DNA from: Panacagrimonas sp965216805
GTDB lineage: Bacteria > Pseudomonadota > Gammaproteobacteria > Nevskiales > Nevskiaceae
Assembly: GCF_965216805.1 (NCBI RefSeq)
Contig: NZ_CBDCGN010000002.1
Coordinates: forward strand, 1,550,001 to 1,614,000
Direction of reading: 5' to 3'
DNA length: 64,000 bases
Of this stretch, positions 52,677 to 63,151 are shown one piece after another. The notes beneath the pieces were generated by a model. That model had not been told where the DNA came from and ran no database searches. It saw only the letters and a program-made list of their open reading frames with translations. Every line of letters starts with the position of its first letter. The stretch's first letter is position 1. The position numbers were made by a program, and so were the translations under genes.

Positions 52677-54728
52677 TCACTTGATTCGCATGCCCGCTTG
52701 CGCCCCGGAATCGGGGGCCAGCAGGTAGGGTCCACCGTGCCCGTCGCTGGCGGCGAGCACCATGCCCTCGCTGATGCCGAATTTCATCTTGCGTGGGGCC
52801 AGGTTGGCGACGCACAGGGTCAGTCGCCCGACCAGCTGTTCCGGCTTGTAGGCAGCCTTGATGCCGGCGAAGACCTGACGCTCGCCGAGCGGCCCCAGGT
52901 CCAGCCTGAGGCGCAGTAGCTTGTCGGCACCCTCAACCGGGTCGGCACTGGCGATGCGCGCGATGCGCAGGTCGACCTTGCCGAAATCGTCGATGGTGAT
53001 GGATTCGGTGGCGTGTGATGGTGCTGCAGCAGTGGGCGTCGTGGATTGCTTTGCCGCTTTCGCCGGGGCGGGTTTCTCGGGTGCGGGCTCGCCCGCCGAC
53101 TCGGCGGCCATCATGGCGTCCACCTGCTTTTGCTCGACTCGCGTGATCAGGGCTTCGTAGGGACGGATACTGTGACCGAGCAAGGGCTTGCCCAGATCGC
53201 TCCAGCTCAGCGGTGCAATGCCCAGAAAGCTTTCGACCTTGGTCGCAGTGCCCGGGAGCACCGGTTTCAGGTACAGCGCGATCTGGCGGAAGACGTTGAG
53301 AAAGGTGGTGCAGATCTGATGCAGGCGATCGCGCTGATCGGGATCTTTGGCCAGGGTCCAGGGCGCCAGCTTCTGGATCTCCGCATTGGCATCGTCTGCC
53401 ATCAGCATGATCTCCCGCAGCGCAGCGGCGTAATCTCCGGCCTCGTACAAGGTGCGCAGGGTGTCCGCTTCCGAGGCCAGGTCGTCGAACAGGCTGCGGT
53501 CATGCATGGCCAGCGCCAGGCGACCCTCGAACAATTTTTCGATGAAGCCGGCGCAGCGGCTGGCGATGTTGACGAACTTACCGACCAGGTCGCTGTTGAC
53601 ACGGGCCTGAAAGTCCTTGAGATCGAGATCGAGATCGTCAATGCCGCTGCCGAGCTTGGCAGCGAAATAGTAGCGCAGGTATTCGGGGTCCAGATGATCG
53701 AGCCAGGTGCGTGCGCGCACGAAGGTGCCGCGGCTCTTGCTCATCTTGGCGCCGTTGATCGTCAGATAGCCGTTGACGTGCAGCTTGGTCGGCGTGCGAT
53801 GTCCCGAGCCTTGCAGCATCGCCGGCCAGAACAGGCCATGAAAATTGACGATGTCCTTGCCGATGAAATGATGCAGTTCGGTCCCGGCACCTGCATTCCA
53901 GTAGGCATCGAAATCGCCGCCGGTGGCATCGGCATACGCGCGGTGGCTGGCCATGTACCCGATGGGGGCGTCGAGCCAAACATAGAAGAACTTGCCCGGC
54001 TCGCCGGGGATGGCGAAGCCGAAGTACGGCGCATCGCGTGAAATGTCCCAGTCCTTGAGACCTGCATCGAACCACTCGCGCAGCTTGGCCTTGACCGAAG
54101 GTTGCGCGACGTCGCCTTCCAGCCAGGTCTGCAGGAAGCTCTGGAATTTCCCCAGTTCGAAGAAGAAATGTTCGGAGTCGCGCATCACCGGCGCTACGCC
54201 GGATACCACCGATCGGGGATTCTTGAGATCGGTCGGCGAGTACGCAGCGCCGCAATGCTCGCAGTTGTCGCCGTACTGGTCGGCCGTGCCGCACCTGGGA
54301 CATTCGCCCTTGATGTAGCGGTCGGGCAGGAACATGCTCCGCGCCGGATCGTAGAGCTGCTGGATCGAGCGGCGCGCGACGTAACCGCCTTCTTTCAAGC
54401 GCGTGTAGATCAGCTCGCTGAAATATCGGTTTTCTTCGGAGTGGGTGGAATGGTAGTGATCGAAATGCACGCCGAAATCATGGAAGTCGCGCGCGTGTTC
54501 GGTTTGCACCGCGGCGATGAATTGCTCGGGCGTGACGCCGGCTTTTTCTGCCGCCAGCATGATGGGGGTGCCGTGGGCGTCATCGGCGCAGACGTAGGTC
54601 GTCTGATTGCCGCACAGGCGCTGAAATCGGACCCAGATGTCCGCCTGCACATACCCGACCATGTGGCCCAGATGCAGCGGGCCATTGGCATAGGGCAGGG
54701 CATTGGTGACGAGGAGGTGACGGGTCAT
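52677..54728 (-). CDS. metG: Methionyl-tRNA synthetase
   Basis: A 683-aa class I synthetase. HIGH-type motif is PLHLGHMVGY, the zinc knuckle CPRCGTADQYGDNCEHC, and the KMSKS loop AKMSKSRGTF. The C-terminal OB-fold tRNA-binding domain (IDDFGKVDLRIARIASADPV) follows an Ala/Pro/Lys-rich linker. It charges tRNA-Met in the cytoplasm. It is 12 bp upstream of rnfB, in one probable operon with rnfB and nth. Confidence 0.98.
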   Translation of the reverse strand: MTRHLLVTNALPYANGPLHLGHMVGYVQADIWVRFQRLCGNQTTYVCADDAHGTPIMLAAEKAGVTPEQFIAAVQTEHARDFHDFGVHFDHYHSTHSEENRYFSELIYTRLKEGGYVARRSIQQLYDPARSMFLPDRYIKGECPRCGTADQYGDNCEHCGAAYSPTDLKNPRSVVSGVAPVMRDSEHFFFELGKFQSFLQTWLEGDVAQPSVKAKLREWFDAGLKDWDISRDAPYFGFAIPGEPGKFFYVWLDAPIGYMASHRAYADATGGDFDAYWNAGAGTELHHFIGKDIVNFHGLFWPAMLQGSGHRTPTKLHVNGYLTINGAKMSKSRGTFVRARTWLDHLDPEYLRYYFAAKLGSGIDDLDLDLKDFQARVNSDLVGKFVNIASRCAGFIEKLFEGRLALAMHDRSLFDDLASEADTLRTLYEAGDYAAALREIMLMADDANAEIQKLAPWTLAKDPDQRDRLHQICTTFLNVFRQIALYLKPVLPGTATKVESFLGIAPLSWSDLGKPLLGHSIRPYEALITRVEQKQVDAMMAAESAGEPAPEKPAPAKAAKQSTTPTAAAPSHATESITIDDFGKVDLRIARIASADPVEGADKLLRLRLDLGPLGERQVFAGIKAAYKPEQLVGRLTLCVANLAPRKMKFGISEGMVLAASDGHGGPYLLAPDSGAQAGMRIK

Positions 54729-54841
54729 CGGTGAGCCGGGTCGAGGGAATTCGCGAATTATCTCACGGCGCGCCCGCAGGGTTCAGAACGGATTCAGCCC
54801 TGCCTGGCGATGATCGTTCGATCCGCCTGGAGATCGTCACC

Positions 54842-55075
<234 letters not shown>

Positions 55076-55101
55076 GTCGTCCGGCGCCGCTTCCCCACGT
55101 T

Positions 55102-56202
55102 TTAGCCCGTAGTGGCTATTGCCTGGGGGCTGGCTGACCCAGGCCGGCTGGGCAGTGCATGGCGCAAGATGCGCCATATCACCTGGCCAAACTGGATCGA
55201 CAGGCGTCCGCTGTTGTACGGCACTTGGTAGCGGGCGCAGATCGCCTGGACCTCGGGCGCGATACGGGCGTAGCGGTATGACGGCAGATCGGGGTACAGA
55301 TGGTGCTCGATCTGATGGCTCAGGTTGCCGGACATGAGGTGGAACAGGCGTCCGCCCTTGAGATTCGAGGAGCCCAATACTTGGCGCAAGTACCAATGCG
55401 GTCGACTCTCGTTTTCCACTGAGCTACGCGGAAAGATATGCACCTGTGCGGTGAAGTGACCGCAGAAGATGATCAGGTAGGTCCACAGGTTGCGCAGGAT
55501 GTTGGCCACAAAGTTTCCCGCCAGCACCGGCAGAAAAAACGGCCCGGCCAGCAAGGGAAACAATACGTAGTCCTTGAGAATCTGCTTGCGCATCTTGCGT
55601 GCGACCGGTCGCCATTCGCGGGCCAGCTGTTGTCCGGTCTTGCGCCCCGAAAAATAACGTCCCAACTCCAGATCCTGGATGGCGACGCCCCACTCGAACA
55701 GCAGCGCGAACACGATCGCCACCAGCGGCTGTGCCAGGTAGAACGGACGCCAGCGCTGTTCGGGAAACAGGCGCAACAGCCCGTAACCAATGTCGTCGTC
55801 CATGCCACGCACATTGGTATAGGTGTGATGCTTGAAGTTGTGCGTCTTGCGCCAGTTGTCGCTGGTGCCGGCAATGTCCCATTCGTAGGTCTTGCCGTCG
55901 ATATGCGGGTCGCGCATCCAGTCGTACTGGCCATGCATGATGTTGTGGCCGATCTCCATGTTCTCCAGGATCTTGGAGACCGCCAGCAGCAGGGTACCCA
56001 GCAGCCAGAACGGCGGGAACAGGCCGAGGAACAGCAGTCCGCGACCGATCGCCTCGGCATAACGCTGAACGGCGATCACGCGACGGATGTAGCGCGCATC
56101 TTCACGGCCCACCTGCGCCTGGGTGCGGGCACGCAGGGCGTCGAGCTCGGCGCCGAATCCTCGCAGTTGTTCCGGGCTGAGCTGTGGATAGCTTGCGGAC
56201 AT
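55102..56202 (-). CDS. Membrane fatty-acid desaturase (DesB-like)
   Basis: A 366-aa protein with the three His boxes of di-iron desaturases: HNIMHG, HNFKHHTYTN and HQIEHHLYP, between hydrophobic segments (LLFLGLFPPFWLLGTLLLAV; VLFPLLAGPFFLPVLAGNFV). It introduces a double bond into acyl chains of membrane lipid or acyl-CoA. Its reductase gene lies 16 bp upstream, and a TetR regulator is divergent, the same arrangement as desT-desC-desB of Pseudomonas. Confidence 0.92.
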   Translation of the reverse strand: MSASYPQLSPEQLRGFGAELDALRARTQAQVGREDARYIRRVIAVQRYAEAIGRGLLFLGLFPPFWLLGTLLLAVSKILENMEIGHNIMHGQYDWMRDPHIDGKTYEWDIAGTSDNWRKTHNFKHHTYTNVRGMDDDIGYGLLRLFPEQRWRPFYLAQPLVAIVFALLFEWGVAIQDLELGRYFSGRKTGQQLAREWRPVARKMRKQILKDYVLFPLLAGPFFLPVLAGNFVANILRNLWTYLIIFCGHFTAQVHIFPRSSVENESRPHWYLRQVLGSSNLKGGRLFHLMSGNLSHQIEHHLYPDLPSYRYARIAPEVQAICARYQVPYNSGRLSIQFGQVIWRILRHALPSRPGSASPQAIATTG

Positions 56203-56218
56203 GTTTACGGTCTCTATC

Positions 56219-57292
56219 TCAAAGATCCAGGCTGAGGTCGGATTGCGCCAGGCTTGAACACAGACGCAGGGCCTGACTGGGTTCGGCATCGGCAGCGCCC
56301 GATCGCAGGTCGCGGACGACCCCCCTGGTCTTGGCGCACGCGCAGCTGTTGCAGATACCCATGCGGCAGCCGTGCGGCGGTCGCAGGCCATGCGCTTCCA
56401 GTGCGTCGAGCAGCGGCAGATCGCATCGGACTCGTAGCGAGCGGCCGCTGCGGAGCAGGGCGACATTGACTTCGCGATCGTCGCCGGCCGGCGCCGGCAG
56501 GGGTGTGAAGGCTTCGGAACGGAACTGCGAAGTTCGACCGGCCAGCATCGAACGCGCCGTCTCGACGAAACCATAAGGGCCGCAGGCGTAAACATGCTGC
56601 GAGTGCCAGTCCGGGCGCAGGGTCTGCAGCAGTTCGGGGCTGATGCGGCCCCGCGGTTGATCTACGCCCGCGCCTTCTCCGGTGAGCAGGAAATGGCAGC
56701 GCAGTCTTGGGTCGCGTCGGCTGCGCTCACGCAACTCGTCGGCGAAGCACAGGTCGTCGGCGGTACGGGCCCAATACAGCAACTGTACCCGACGCGGGCC
56801 GAGGTCCGGTTCCAGGCTGCGGATCAGACTCATCATCGGCGTGATGCCGCTGCCGGCGGCGAGCAAGGTCCAGTCCTGGCCGGTCGCGCTCGACCAGTTC
56901 ATTTCGCCGAACGCGACACCAAGCTCCACCACTTCGCCGACGCCGCTATGCCGGCACAGATGGGTGCTGAGCTTGCCGCCGGGGACATGCCTGACGGTGA
57001 TCGACACGCGGCCGTCGCGACGATGGGCATCGCTGAAGCTGTAGCTGCGCGTCACCCGCGCGCCGTCGATCACCGCAGTGAGGTTGAGGTGTTGGCCGGG
57101 CAGGAAACCGCGGAAGCGGCGGTTGGGTTTGAGCACCAAGGTGACGGTTTCGCGCGATTCGCGCCGGCGCGAATCCACAGTGGCCAAGCAGCGCGTGGAT
57201 GACCAGCGAGGATTGATCTGCGCCAACCAGAAATCGATGACGGCGGGGCTGAATACGGCGGCGGCATTCGAAGCCCTGAGGGCGAGCGCCAT
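56219..57292 (-). CDS. Ferredoxin-NADP reductase-type electron donor (DesC-like)
   Basis: A 357-aa protein. An FAD-binding domain (RGFLPGQHLNLTAVIDG, RSYSFSD) and NAD(P)-binding domain (LLAAGSGITPMMSLIRSL, VYACGPYGFVE) are joined to a C-terminal plant-type [2Fe-2S] domain (GCRMGICNSCACAKTRG, last Cys in LRLCSSL). It passes electrons from NAD(P)H to the desaturase. It is the first gene of the leftward pair. Confidence 0.9.
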   Translation of the reverse strand: MALALRASNAAAVFSPAVIDFWLAQINPRWSSTRCLATVDSRRRESRETVTLVLKPNRRFRGFLPGQHLNLTAVIDGARVTRSYSFSDAHRRDGRVSITVRHVPGGKLSTHLCRHSGVGEVVELGVAFGEMNWSSATGQDWTLLAAGSGITPMMSLIRSLEPDLGPRRVQLLYWARTADDLCFADELRERSRRDPRLRCHFLLTGEGAGVDQPRGRISPELLQTLRPDWHSQHVYACGPYGFVETARSMLAGRTSQFRSEAFTPLPAPAGDDREVNVALLRSGRSLRVRCDLPLLDALEAHGLRPPHGCRMGICNSCACAKTRGVVRDLRSGAADAEPSQALRLCSSLAQSDLSLDL

Positions 57293-57346
57293 GTCGTTCT
57301 TCGGTGAGGATTTGCGTCGTACTATAGCAATAAAAGTACAGATGTC

Positions 57347-57360
57347 TATACATATGTATA
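57347..57360. promoter_or_regulatory. 14-bp palindrome, candidate operator of the desaturase regulator
   Basis: TATACATATGTATA is a perfect palindrome in the 95-bp gap between the reductase and the TetR gene. The gap is AT-rich compared with its surroundings. It is well placed to control both divergent promoters; binding by the TetR protein is inferred. Confidence 0.5.
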
Positions 57361-57387
57361 ATAATATTCGCGCCTATCATCTGTCCC

Positions 57388-58077
57388 ATGACTCGCCCCC
57401 CCAAAGCGTTGCCCGTCGCCCGCACGGAACGCGCCGACGCTGCCCGTGCCGGACGGCCCAGCGTGATTTCGCGTGAGAGTCTGATCGCGGCGGCGCTGAA
57501 GCTGGTCGGGCCGCATCGCAGCGTGTCCTCGCTGAGCCTGCGCGAGATCGCACGAAAAGCCGGTATTGCCCCGAACAGTTTCTATCGGCATTTCCGCGAT
57601 ACCGACGAGCTTGCCATTGCACTGATCGATCTTGCCGGTCGCAGCCTGCGCCAGATCATCGGCGAAGCACGCCATCGGGCCGTTGCTGGGCGCAGCGTGA
57701 TACGCAGCTCGGTGGAGACGTTTGTCGAACAACTCGACGCGGAAGAAAAATATCTGCACGTACTGCTGCGCGAGGGCAGTGTCGGCTCGGACGCGTTCAA
57801 GCGCGCTGTGGAACGTGAACTGCAGTTTTTCGAGCACGAGTTGCAGCTCGATCTGGTTAGGCTGGCGGAGCTTTCGAGCACGCCGATCGCCAGACCCGAA
57901 CTGGTCGCCAAGGCGATCACTCGGCTGGTGTTTGCGATGGGCGCTAACACGATGGACCTGTCGCCCGAACGACGTGGCCCGGTCCTCGATCAAACGATCG
58001 TCATGTTGCGGATGATCGTGACCGGCGCGCAGACGATGGCGAAGTCGAAGTCGGACACAACCGGCCCGGAACGCTGA
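57388..58077 (+). CDS. TetR-family regulator of unsaturated fatty acid synthesis (DesT/FabR-like)
   Basis: A 229-aa protein. A basic N-terminal arm (RTERADAARAGRPSVISRES) is followed by the helix-turn-helix SLREIARKAGIAPNSFYRHF and a C-terminal domain containing EKYLHVLLREGSVGSDAFKR, like FabR/DesT. Such repressors sense the balance of saturated and unsaturated acyl-CoA and control desaturase genes. Divergent from the desC-desB-like pair. Confidence 0.87.
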   Translation: MTRPPKALPVARTERADAARAGRPSVISRESLIAAALKLVGPHRSVSSLSLREIARKAGIAPNSFYRHFRDTDELAIALIDLAGRSLRQIIGEARHRAVAGRSVIRSSVETFVEQLDAEEKYLHVLLREGSVGSDAFKRAVERELQFFEHELQLDLVRLAELSSTPIARPELVAKAITRLVFAMGANTMDLSPERRGPVLDQTIVMLRMIVTGAQTMAKSKSDTTGPER

Positions 58078-58128
58078 CGAAGGGACTTCCGGCGTGAAAC
58101 GCGGCGGCAGCCGCGGAGGGTACGAAAG

Positions 58129-58203
58129 TGGTGGGTTGCCAGGGACTCGAACCCCGAACCTACTGATTAAGAGTCAGCTGCTCTACCATTGAGCTAGCAA
58201 CCC
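58129..58203 (-). tRNA. tRNA-Lys (CTT)
   Basis: Cloverleaf with acceptor GGGTTGC/GCAACCC, anticodon loop CTCTTAA (anticodon CTT), T-loop GGTTCGAGTCC and encoded CCA at the 3' end. 75 nt including CCA. Confidence 0.97.
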
Positions 58204-58316
58204 TTTCGTGCCATGACCCTCAACCGGAGGGCTATGAATTGTAACCGCTGCGGCTCTGGGCAGGGCGGCGTCAACGCCTGCGTTCCGCGCGCCGAAGTCG
58301 CTGATTTACTCGAAAA

Positions 58317-58393
58317 TGGGGTGACCGACGGGGCTCGAACCCGCGACAACCAGGATCACAACCTGGGACTCTACCAACTGAGCTACGGCCACC
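58317..58393 (-). tRNA. tRNA-His (GTG)
   Basis: Acceptor GTGGCCG/CGGTCAC with the extra G-1 opposite C73, anticodon loop TTGTGAT (anticodon GTG), T-loop GGTTCGAGCC, and encoded CCA. 77 nt with G-1 and CCA. Confidence 0.97.
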
Positions 58394-58474
58394 ACAGGGG
58401 CGCGAAGTCTACCGATTCCGCATCGATCAATCCAGACGTAGAGACGACGGTCGACCAAACCAAACCGACCGAAA

Positions 58475-58551
58475 TGGTCGGGGTAGAGGGATTCGAACCC
58501 CCGACATCCTGCTCCCAAAGCAGGCGCGCTACCAGACTGCGCTATACCCCG
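58475..58551 (-). tRNA. tRNA-Pro (TGG)
   Basis: Acceptor CGGGGTA/TACCCCG, anticodon loop TTTGGGA (anticodon TGG), T-loop GGTTCGAATCC and encoded CCA. Proline, histidine and lysine tRNAs form one leftward cluster; the 150 bp to their right up to the ompA terminator hold nothing recognised. Confidence 0.97.
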
Positions 58552-58702
58552 ACGAACCGAAATCATCTTTGGCCTGGATCGACGGCGCGCGGATTATCGA
58601 GTGCCGGCTGCGTGCGGTCAAAGCTTCGATGCACAGTCTCGGCCGCCGCCGGCATTGCAGCTGCTGTTTGCGGCACTCAGCGGCTGGGCATCAGCGCATA
58701 AG

Positions 58703-58728
58703 AAGAGCCGCACCGAAGTGCGGCTCTT
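58703..58728 (-). terminator. Rho-independent terminator of the ompA-family gene
   Basis: 11-bp perfect stem AAGAGCCGCAC / GTGCGGCTCTT with a TTCG tetraloop on the minus strand, 25 bp after the stop of the leftward OmpA gene. Confidence 0.88.
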
Positions 58729-58752
58729 GGGCAACGACTGCAATACCGGTGC

Positions 58753-59988
58753 TTACTCTGCCGCGGGTGCTTCCTCCGCGGCAGGCGCCGTTTCGGCAGG
58801 AGCGGCATCGGTGGTTTCGGCGGTGCCACCAGTCACGGTCAGTTCCACACGACGGTTGAGCTCACGGCCTTCGTCGGTTTCGTTGTCGGCCACCGGGGTG
58901 GACTCGCCGTAACCCTTGGAGGTCATGCGGGCCGGCTCGACGCCCTTGTCTTCGAGGTAGTCGACGACCGCAGCCGCACGCCGTTCGGAGAGCTTCTGGT
59001 TGTACTCGTCGCTGCCCCTGGCGTCGGTATGGCCGCCGATCTCCACCGTCACCGTCGGTGCGGTGCTCAGTGCCTCGCTCACGCTGTCCAGAATCGTGCG
59101 TGCGTTGGCGGTCAGCGAGGACTTGTCGAAGTCGAAGTTGACGCCGCGCAGCACGATGGTGTCGCCGGCAGCGCAACCTTCCAGGGTTACCGGCTGGCCC
59201 GGCTCCGGAGTCTTGCACTCGGCTTTCGGCAGCGGGCATCCGACCGCGTCGACCGGCTCGCCGGCGGGCGTGCCCGGGCACTGGTCGAGATCGTCGGTGA
59301 CGCCGTCGCCATCGCTGTCCGCGGGTGGCTGCACCGGCACCACTTCCACCGGCTCCGGTTCCGGCGGGGGAGGCGGCTGCGGTTGGGCCCCGATGGGAAT
59401 CAGGAAGCCGAGGTTGGCCACCACGTCGCCAAACTCGTCTTCGTTGCCGGAGCCGAGCTGGGGTTCATCGTGGAAGTCCATTCGGTAGCGTGCTTCGGCG
59501 CGCAACGACCCGTGGTTGAGCCAGCTGAAAGGCCCGAACAGGTAGCCGAGTCCGGCATCTCCAAATACGGTTTCGTAATCGACCTCACCGCTGGAGGGAT
59601 GATTGTCGCCCTCGCCGTAGTGCGCGCCGACCAGGCCGTAAAACGCCTGGCCCGCGCCGGAGGCAAACGGGAAGACCAGTGCGGTCAGGCCCGCACCCCA
59701 CTGCTCAAGGTTATCGGCTTGCTGGCCGCCAGAGTTGAATTCGCTATAGAAACCGCTCAATTCCAGGCTGAAGTAGCGCGAGAGCTGCTTGCCGATACCC
59801 AGGGCGCCGCCCCAGCCGTCGTCGGTGTCGCGCTTCTTGTCTTCCCAGGTATGCGAACCCATGGGCGAAATGTAGAACCTTCCGGCAATGGCCTCGTTGG
59901 CCTTCGACAGATCCGTTTCGTCCTGAGCCAGGACAGGTAATGCGGTGGCCGAGGCAAGCACAAGGCCGGCCAATGCAGCTCGTTTCAT
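58753..59988 (-). CDS. OmpA-family outer-membrane protein
   Basis: A 411-aa protein. It has a signal peptide (AALAGLVLASATALPVLAQ), an N-terminal beta-barrel (GRFYISPMGSHTWEDKKRDT to ANLGFLIPIGA) and a Pro-rich hinge. A thrombospondin-type-3-like calcium motif (DSDGDGVTDDLDQCPGTPAG) follows. The C-terminal peptidoglycan-binding OmpA domain has NFDFDKSSL, IGGHTDARGSDEYNQKLSER and LNRRVELTV, then an Ala/Glu-rich end. It anchors the outer membrane to the wall. GGAG lies 8 bases before the ATG at 59988. Confidence 0.93.
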   Translation of the reverse strand: MKRAALAGLVLASATALPVLAQDETDLSKANEAIAGRFYISPMGSHTWEDKKRDTDDGWGGALGIGKQLSRYFSLELSGFYSEFNSGGQQADNLEQWGAGLTALVFPFASGAGQAFYGLVGAHYGEGDNHPSSGEVDYETVFGDAGLGYLFGPFSWLNHGSLRAEARYRMDFHDEPQLGSGNEDEFGDVVANLGFLIPIGAQPQPPPPPEPEPVEVVPVQPPADSDGDGVTDDLDQCPGTPAGEPVDAVGCPLPKAECKTPEPGQPVTLEGCAAGDTIVLRGVNFDFDKSSLTANARTILDSVSEALSTAPTVTVEIGGHTDARGSDEYNQKLSERRAAAVVDYLEDKGVEPARMTSKGYGESTPVADNETDEGRELNRRVELTVTGGTAETTDAAPAETAPAAEEAPAAE

Positions 59989-60137
59989 GAAGACACTCCC
60001 CTTCAGATACAGCAGACGGTCATTAGGAATTTGAGGGCGGACACATACCGGCCGATATGCCGCTTGCCTCTGATTTTTTAGCATGCGGGCGATGGCGTGA
60101 CAACCTTGCAAGTCGCGACCTTAGGGCAGATGGCCGC

Positions 60138-60143
60138 TATAAT
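60138..60143 (+). promoter_or_regulatory. Candidate sigma-70 -10 box for prfB
   Basis: A perfect TATAAT, 25 bp before the prfB ATG, stands out in a GC-rich context. The expected -35 position (about 60115) reads GCGACC, a poor match to TTGACA; a better TTGCAA at 60106 is too far away. A weak or activated promoter is likely. Confidence 0.5.
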
Positions 60144-60167
60144 TCGCGCCCTTTTCGTGGGTGGACC

Positions 60168-61263
<1,096 letters not shown>

Positions 61264-61464
61264 CCCAACGTAAAAACCTTAATGTCAGAGGAATCACGCA
61301 ATCGAGCAGCGATCAAAGCTGCGGCGGCTAAGAGATGCGCAATGGTGCAACAGGCGCTTTTCTGAAGCGCGCCGCTGCCGTTGGTGTTTCCCCCTCTTGT
61401 CCCTTGCGTCTTTGCGCCGTTCTCTGCGCCTTTGCGTGATTCTTCAAAGCTTGAAAAGAGCCCC

Positions 61465-62964
61465 ATGACCGACGCCTCCCGACCCGAAGACGAGAACCAC
61501 ATCATCGCCACCCGCCGCGAGAAGCTCGCCGCGCTGCGTGAGCAAGGCCGGGCGTTTCCCAACACCTTCCGACGCGACACGCTCGCCGAGCATCTGCACG
61601 GCACCTACGGTTCACGGGAACCGGAATCGCTGGATGCCGAGCCTGCACGTTTCAGACTCGCCGGCCGCCTGATGGCCAAACGCATCATGGGCAAGGCCAG
61701 TTTCGGCCAGCTGCAGGATTCGTCGGGTCGCATCCAGGTCTTCGTCAAGCTCGACACGCTGGGCCCGGAGCAGTACGACGCATTCAAGACCGCCGATGTC
61801 GGCGATCTGTTCGGCGTGGAAGGCCGAGTGTTCAAGACCAAGTCCGGCGAGCTTTCGGTTTGGGCCGAATCCATCGAGCTGCTGGTCAAGTCGCTGCGCC
61901 CGCTGCCGGAGAAGTGGGCGGGCCTGACCGACACCGAAATCCGTTACCGCCAGCGTTACGTGGATCTGATCGTCAATCCCGAGGTGAAGCAGGCGTTCGA
62001 GAAGCGCGGCCGCACGGTGGCCTTCATCCGCCGGTTTCTGGATGCCCTGGGCTTTGTCGAGGTCGAAACACCGATGTTGCAGCCGATCGCCGGCGGCGCC
62101 GCCGCGCGGCCGTTCGTGACCCACCACAATGCGCTTGATCGCGAGCTGTATCTGCGCATCGCACCGGAGCTGTACCTCAAGCGTCTGGTGGTTGGCGGTT
62201 TTGAGCGTGTGTACGAGATCAATCGCAATTTTCGCAACGAGGGGCTATCCACGCGCCACAACCCCGAGTTCACCATGCTGGAGTTCTACCAGGCTTATGC
62301 GGATTACCGCGACGCCATGGACCTGGTGGAAACCCTGATTCGCGACACCACGCTGGCAGTCAACGGGTCCGGCAAACTGGACTATCAGGGGCAGGCATAC
62401 GACCTGGAACGGCCGTTCAACCGGTGGTCGATGAAACAGGCGGTGGAACGCTTCAACCCCCAGTTCGATGCCTCTCGCAGCGCGGACCGCGATTACCTCG
62501 CAGACTTTGCCCGGCAGATCGGTGTCGGTATCAAACCGGCTTACGGCGCCGGCAAGCTGCTGACGGAAATCTTCGAAAAGACGGTGGAGGCTCATCTGCT
62601 GCAGCCCACCTTTATCACCGAGTATCCCACCGAGGTATCGCCACTGGCGCGCCGCAGCGACGCCGACCCCGAGGTCACCGACCGCTTCGAATTCTTTGTC
62701 GGCGGCCGCGAGGTGGCCAACGGCTTTTCGGAGTTGAACGACCCGGAAGACCAGGCCGCGCGCTTCAAGGCCCAGGTGCAGGCCAAGGACGCCGGCGACG
62801 ACGAGGCCATGGTGTTCGACGCCGATTACATCCGCGCCCTGGAGTACGGCCTGCCGCCGACCGCAGGCGTGGGGATCGGCATCGACCGGCTGGTGATGTT
62901 TCTGACCGACGCGCCGAGTATCCGGGATGTGCTGCTGTTTCCGCAGATGAAGCCCGAGGCTTGA
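61465..62964 (+). CDS. lysS: Lysyl-tRNA synthetase, class II
   Basis: A 499-aa enzyme. The anticodon-binding OB fold (RLAGRLMAKRIMGKASFGQL) is followed by class II motifs: motif 1 around RFLDALGFVEVETPMLQPIA, motif 2 RNFRNEGLSTRHNPEFTMLE, motif 3 GVGIGIDRLVMFLTDA. The ATG at 61465 is chosen by homology. The frame is open upstream through a low-complexity stretch (61381-61450) with repeated TTTGCG words that is probably a spacer repeat. It follows prfB at about 200 bp, a very common gammaproteobacterial pair. Confidence 0.98.
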   Translation: MTDASRPEDENHIIATRREKLAALREQGRAFPNTFRRDTLAEHLHGTYGSREPESLDAEPARFRLAGRLMAKRIMGKASFGQLQDSSGRIQVFVKLDTLGPEQYDAFKTADVGDLFGVEGRVFKTKSGELSVWAESIELLVKSLRPLPEKWAGLTDTEIRYRQRYVDLIVNPEVKQAFEKRGRTVAFIRRFLDALGFVEVETPMLQPIAGGAAARPFVTHHNALDRELYLRIAPELYLKRLVVGGFERVYEINRNFRNEGLSTRHNPEFTMLEFYQAYADYRDAMDLVETLIRDTTLAVNGSGKLDYQGQAYDLERPFNRWSMKQAVERFNPQFDASRSADRDYLADFARQIGVGIKPAYGAGKLLTEIFEKTVEAHLLQPTFITEYPTEVSPLARRSDADPEVTDRFEFFVGGREVANGFSELNDPEDQAARFKAQVQAKDAGDDEAMVFDADYIRALEYGLPPTAGVGIGIDRLVMFLTDAPSIRDVLLFPQMKPEA

Positions 62965-63126
62965 ACCGGTCGATCCGCAACGGCGCGGGCCGGGCGGGCG
63001 CGATTCGGCTAGGGATTCTCTGATTTACCTGGTGACTGGCGCCCCAAGCCGATAAGAAATCCGAATTATGGGTGCTTGGATCGCCTCGGATGCCTCGTTT
63101 CTTGGCCTTTCGGCCTCAATCGCTGT

Positions 63127-63151
63127 GCAGCAGGCGGATTACGCCTGCTGC
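63127..63151 (-). terminator. Stem-loop at the end of the transposase gene
   Basis: GCAGCAGGCG (63127-63136) and its complement CGCCTGCTGC (63142-63151) form a 10-bp stem over the transposase stop codon. There is no clear T-tract, so it may end transcription or protect the element from outside transcription. Confidence 0.5.
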
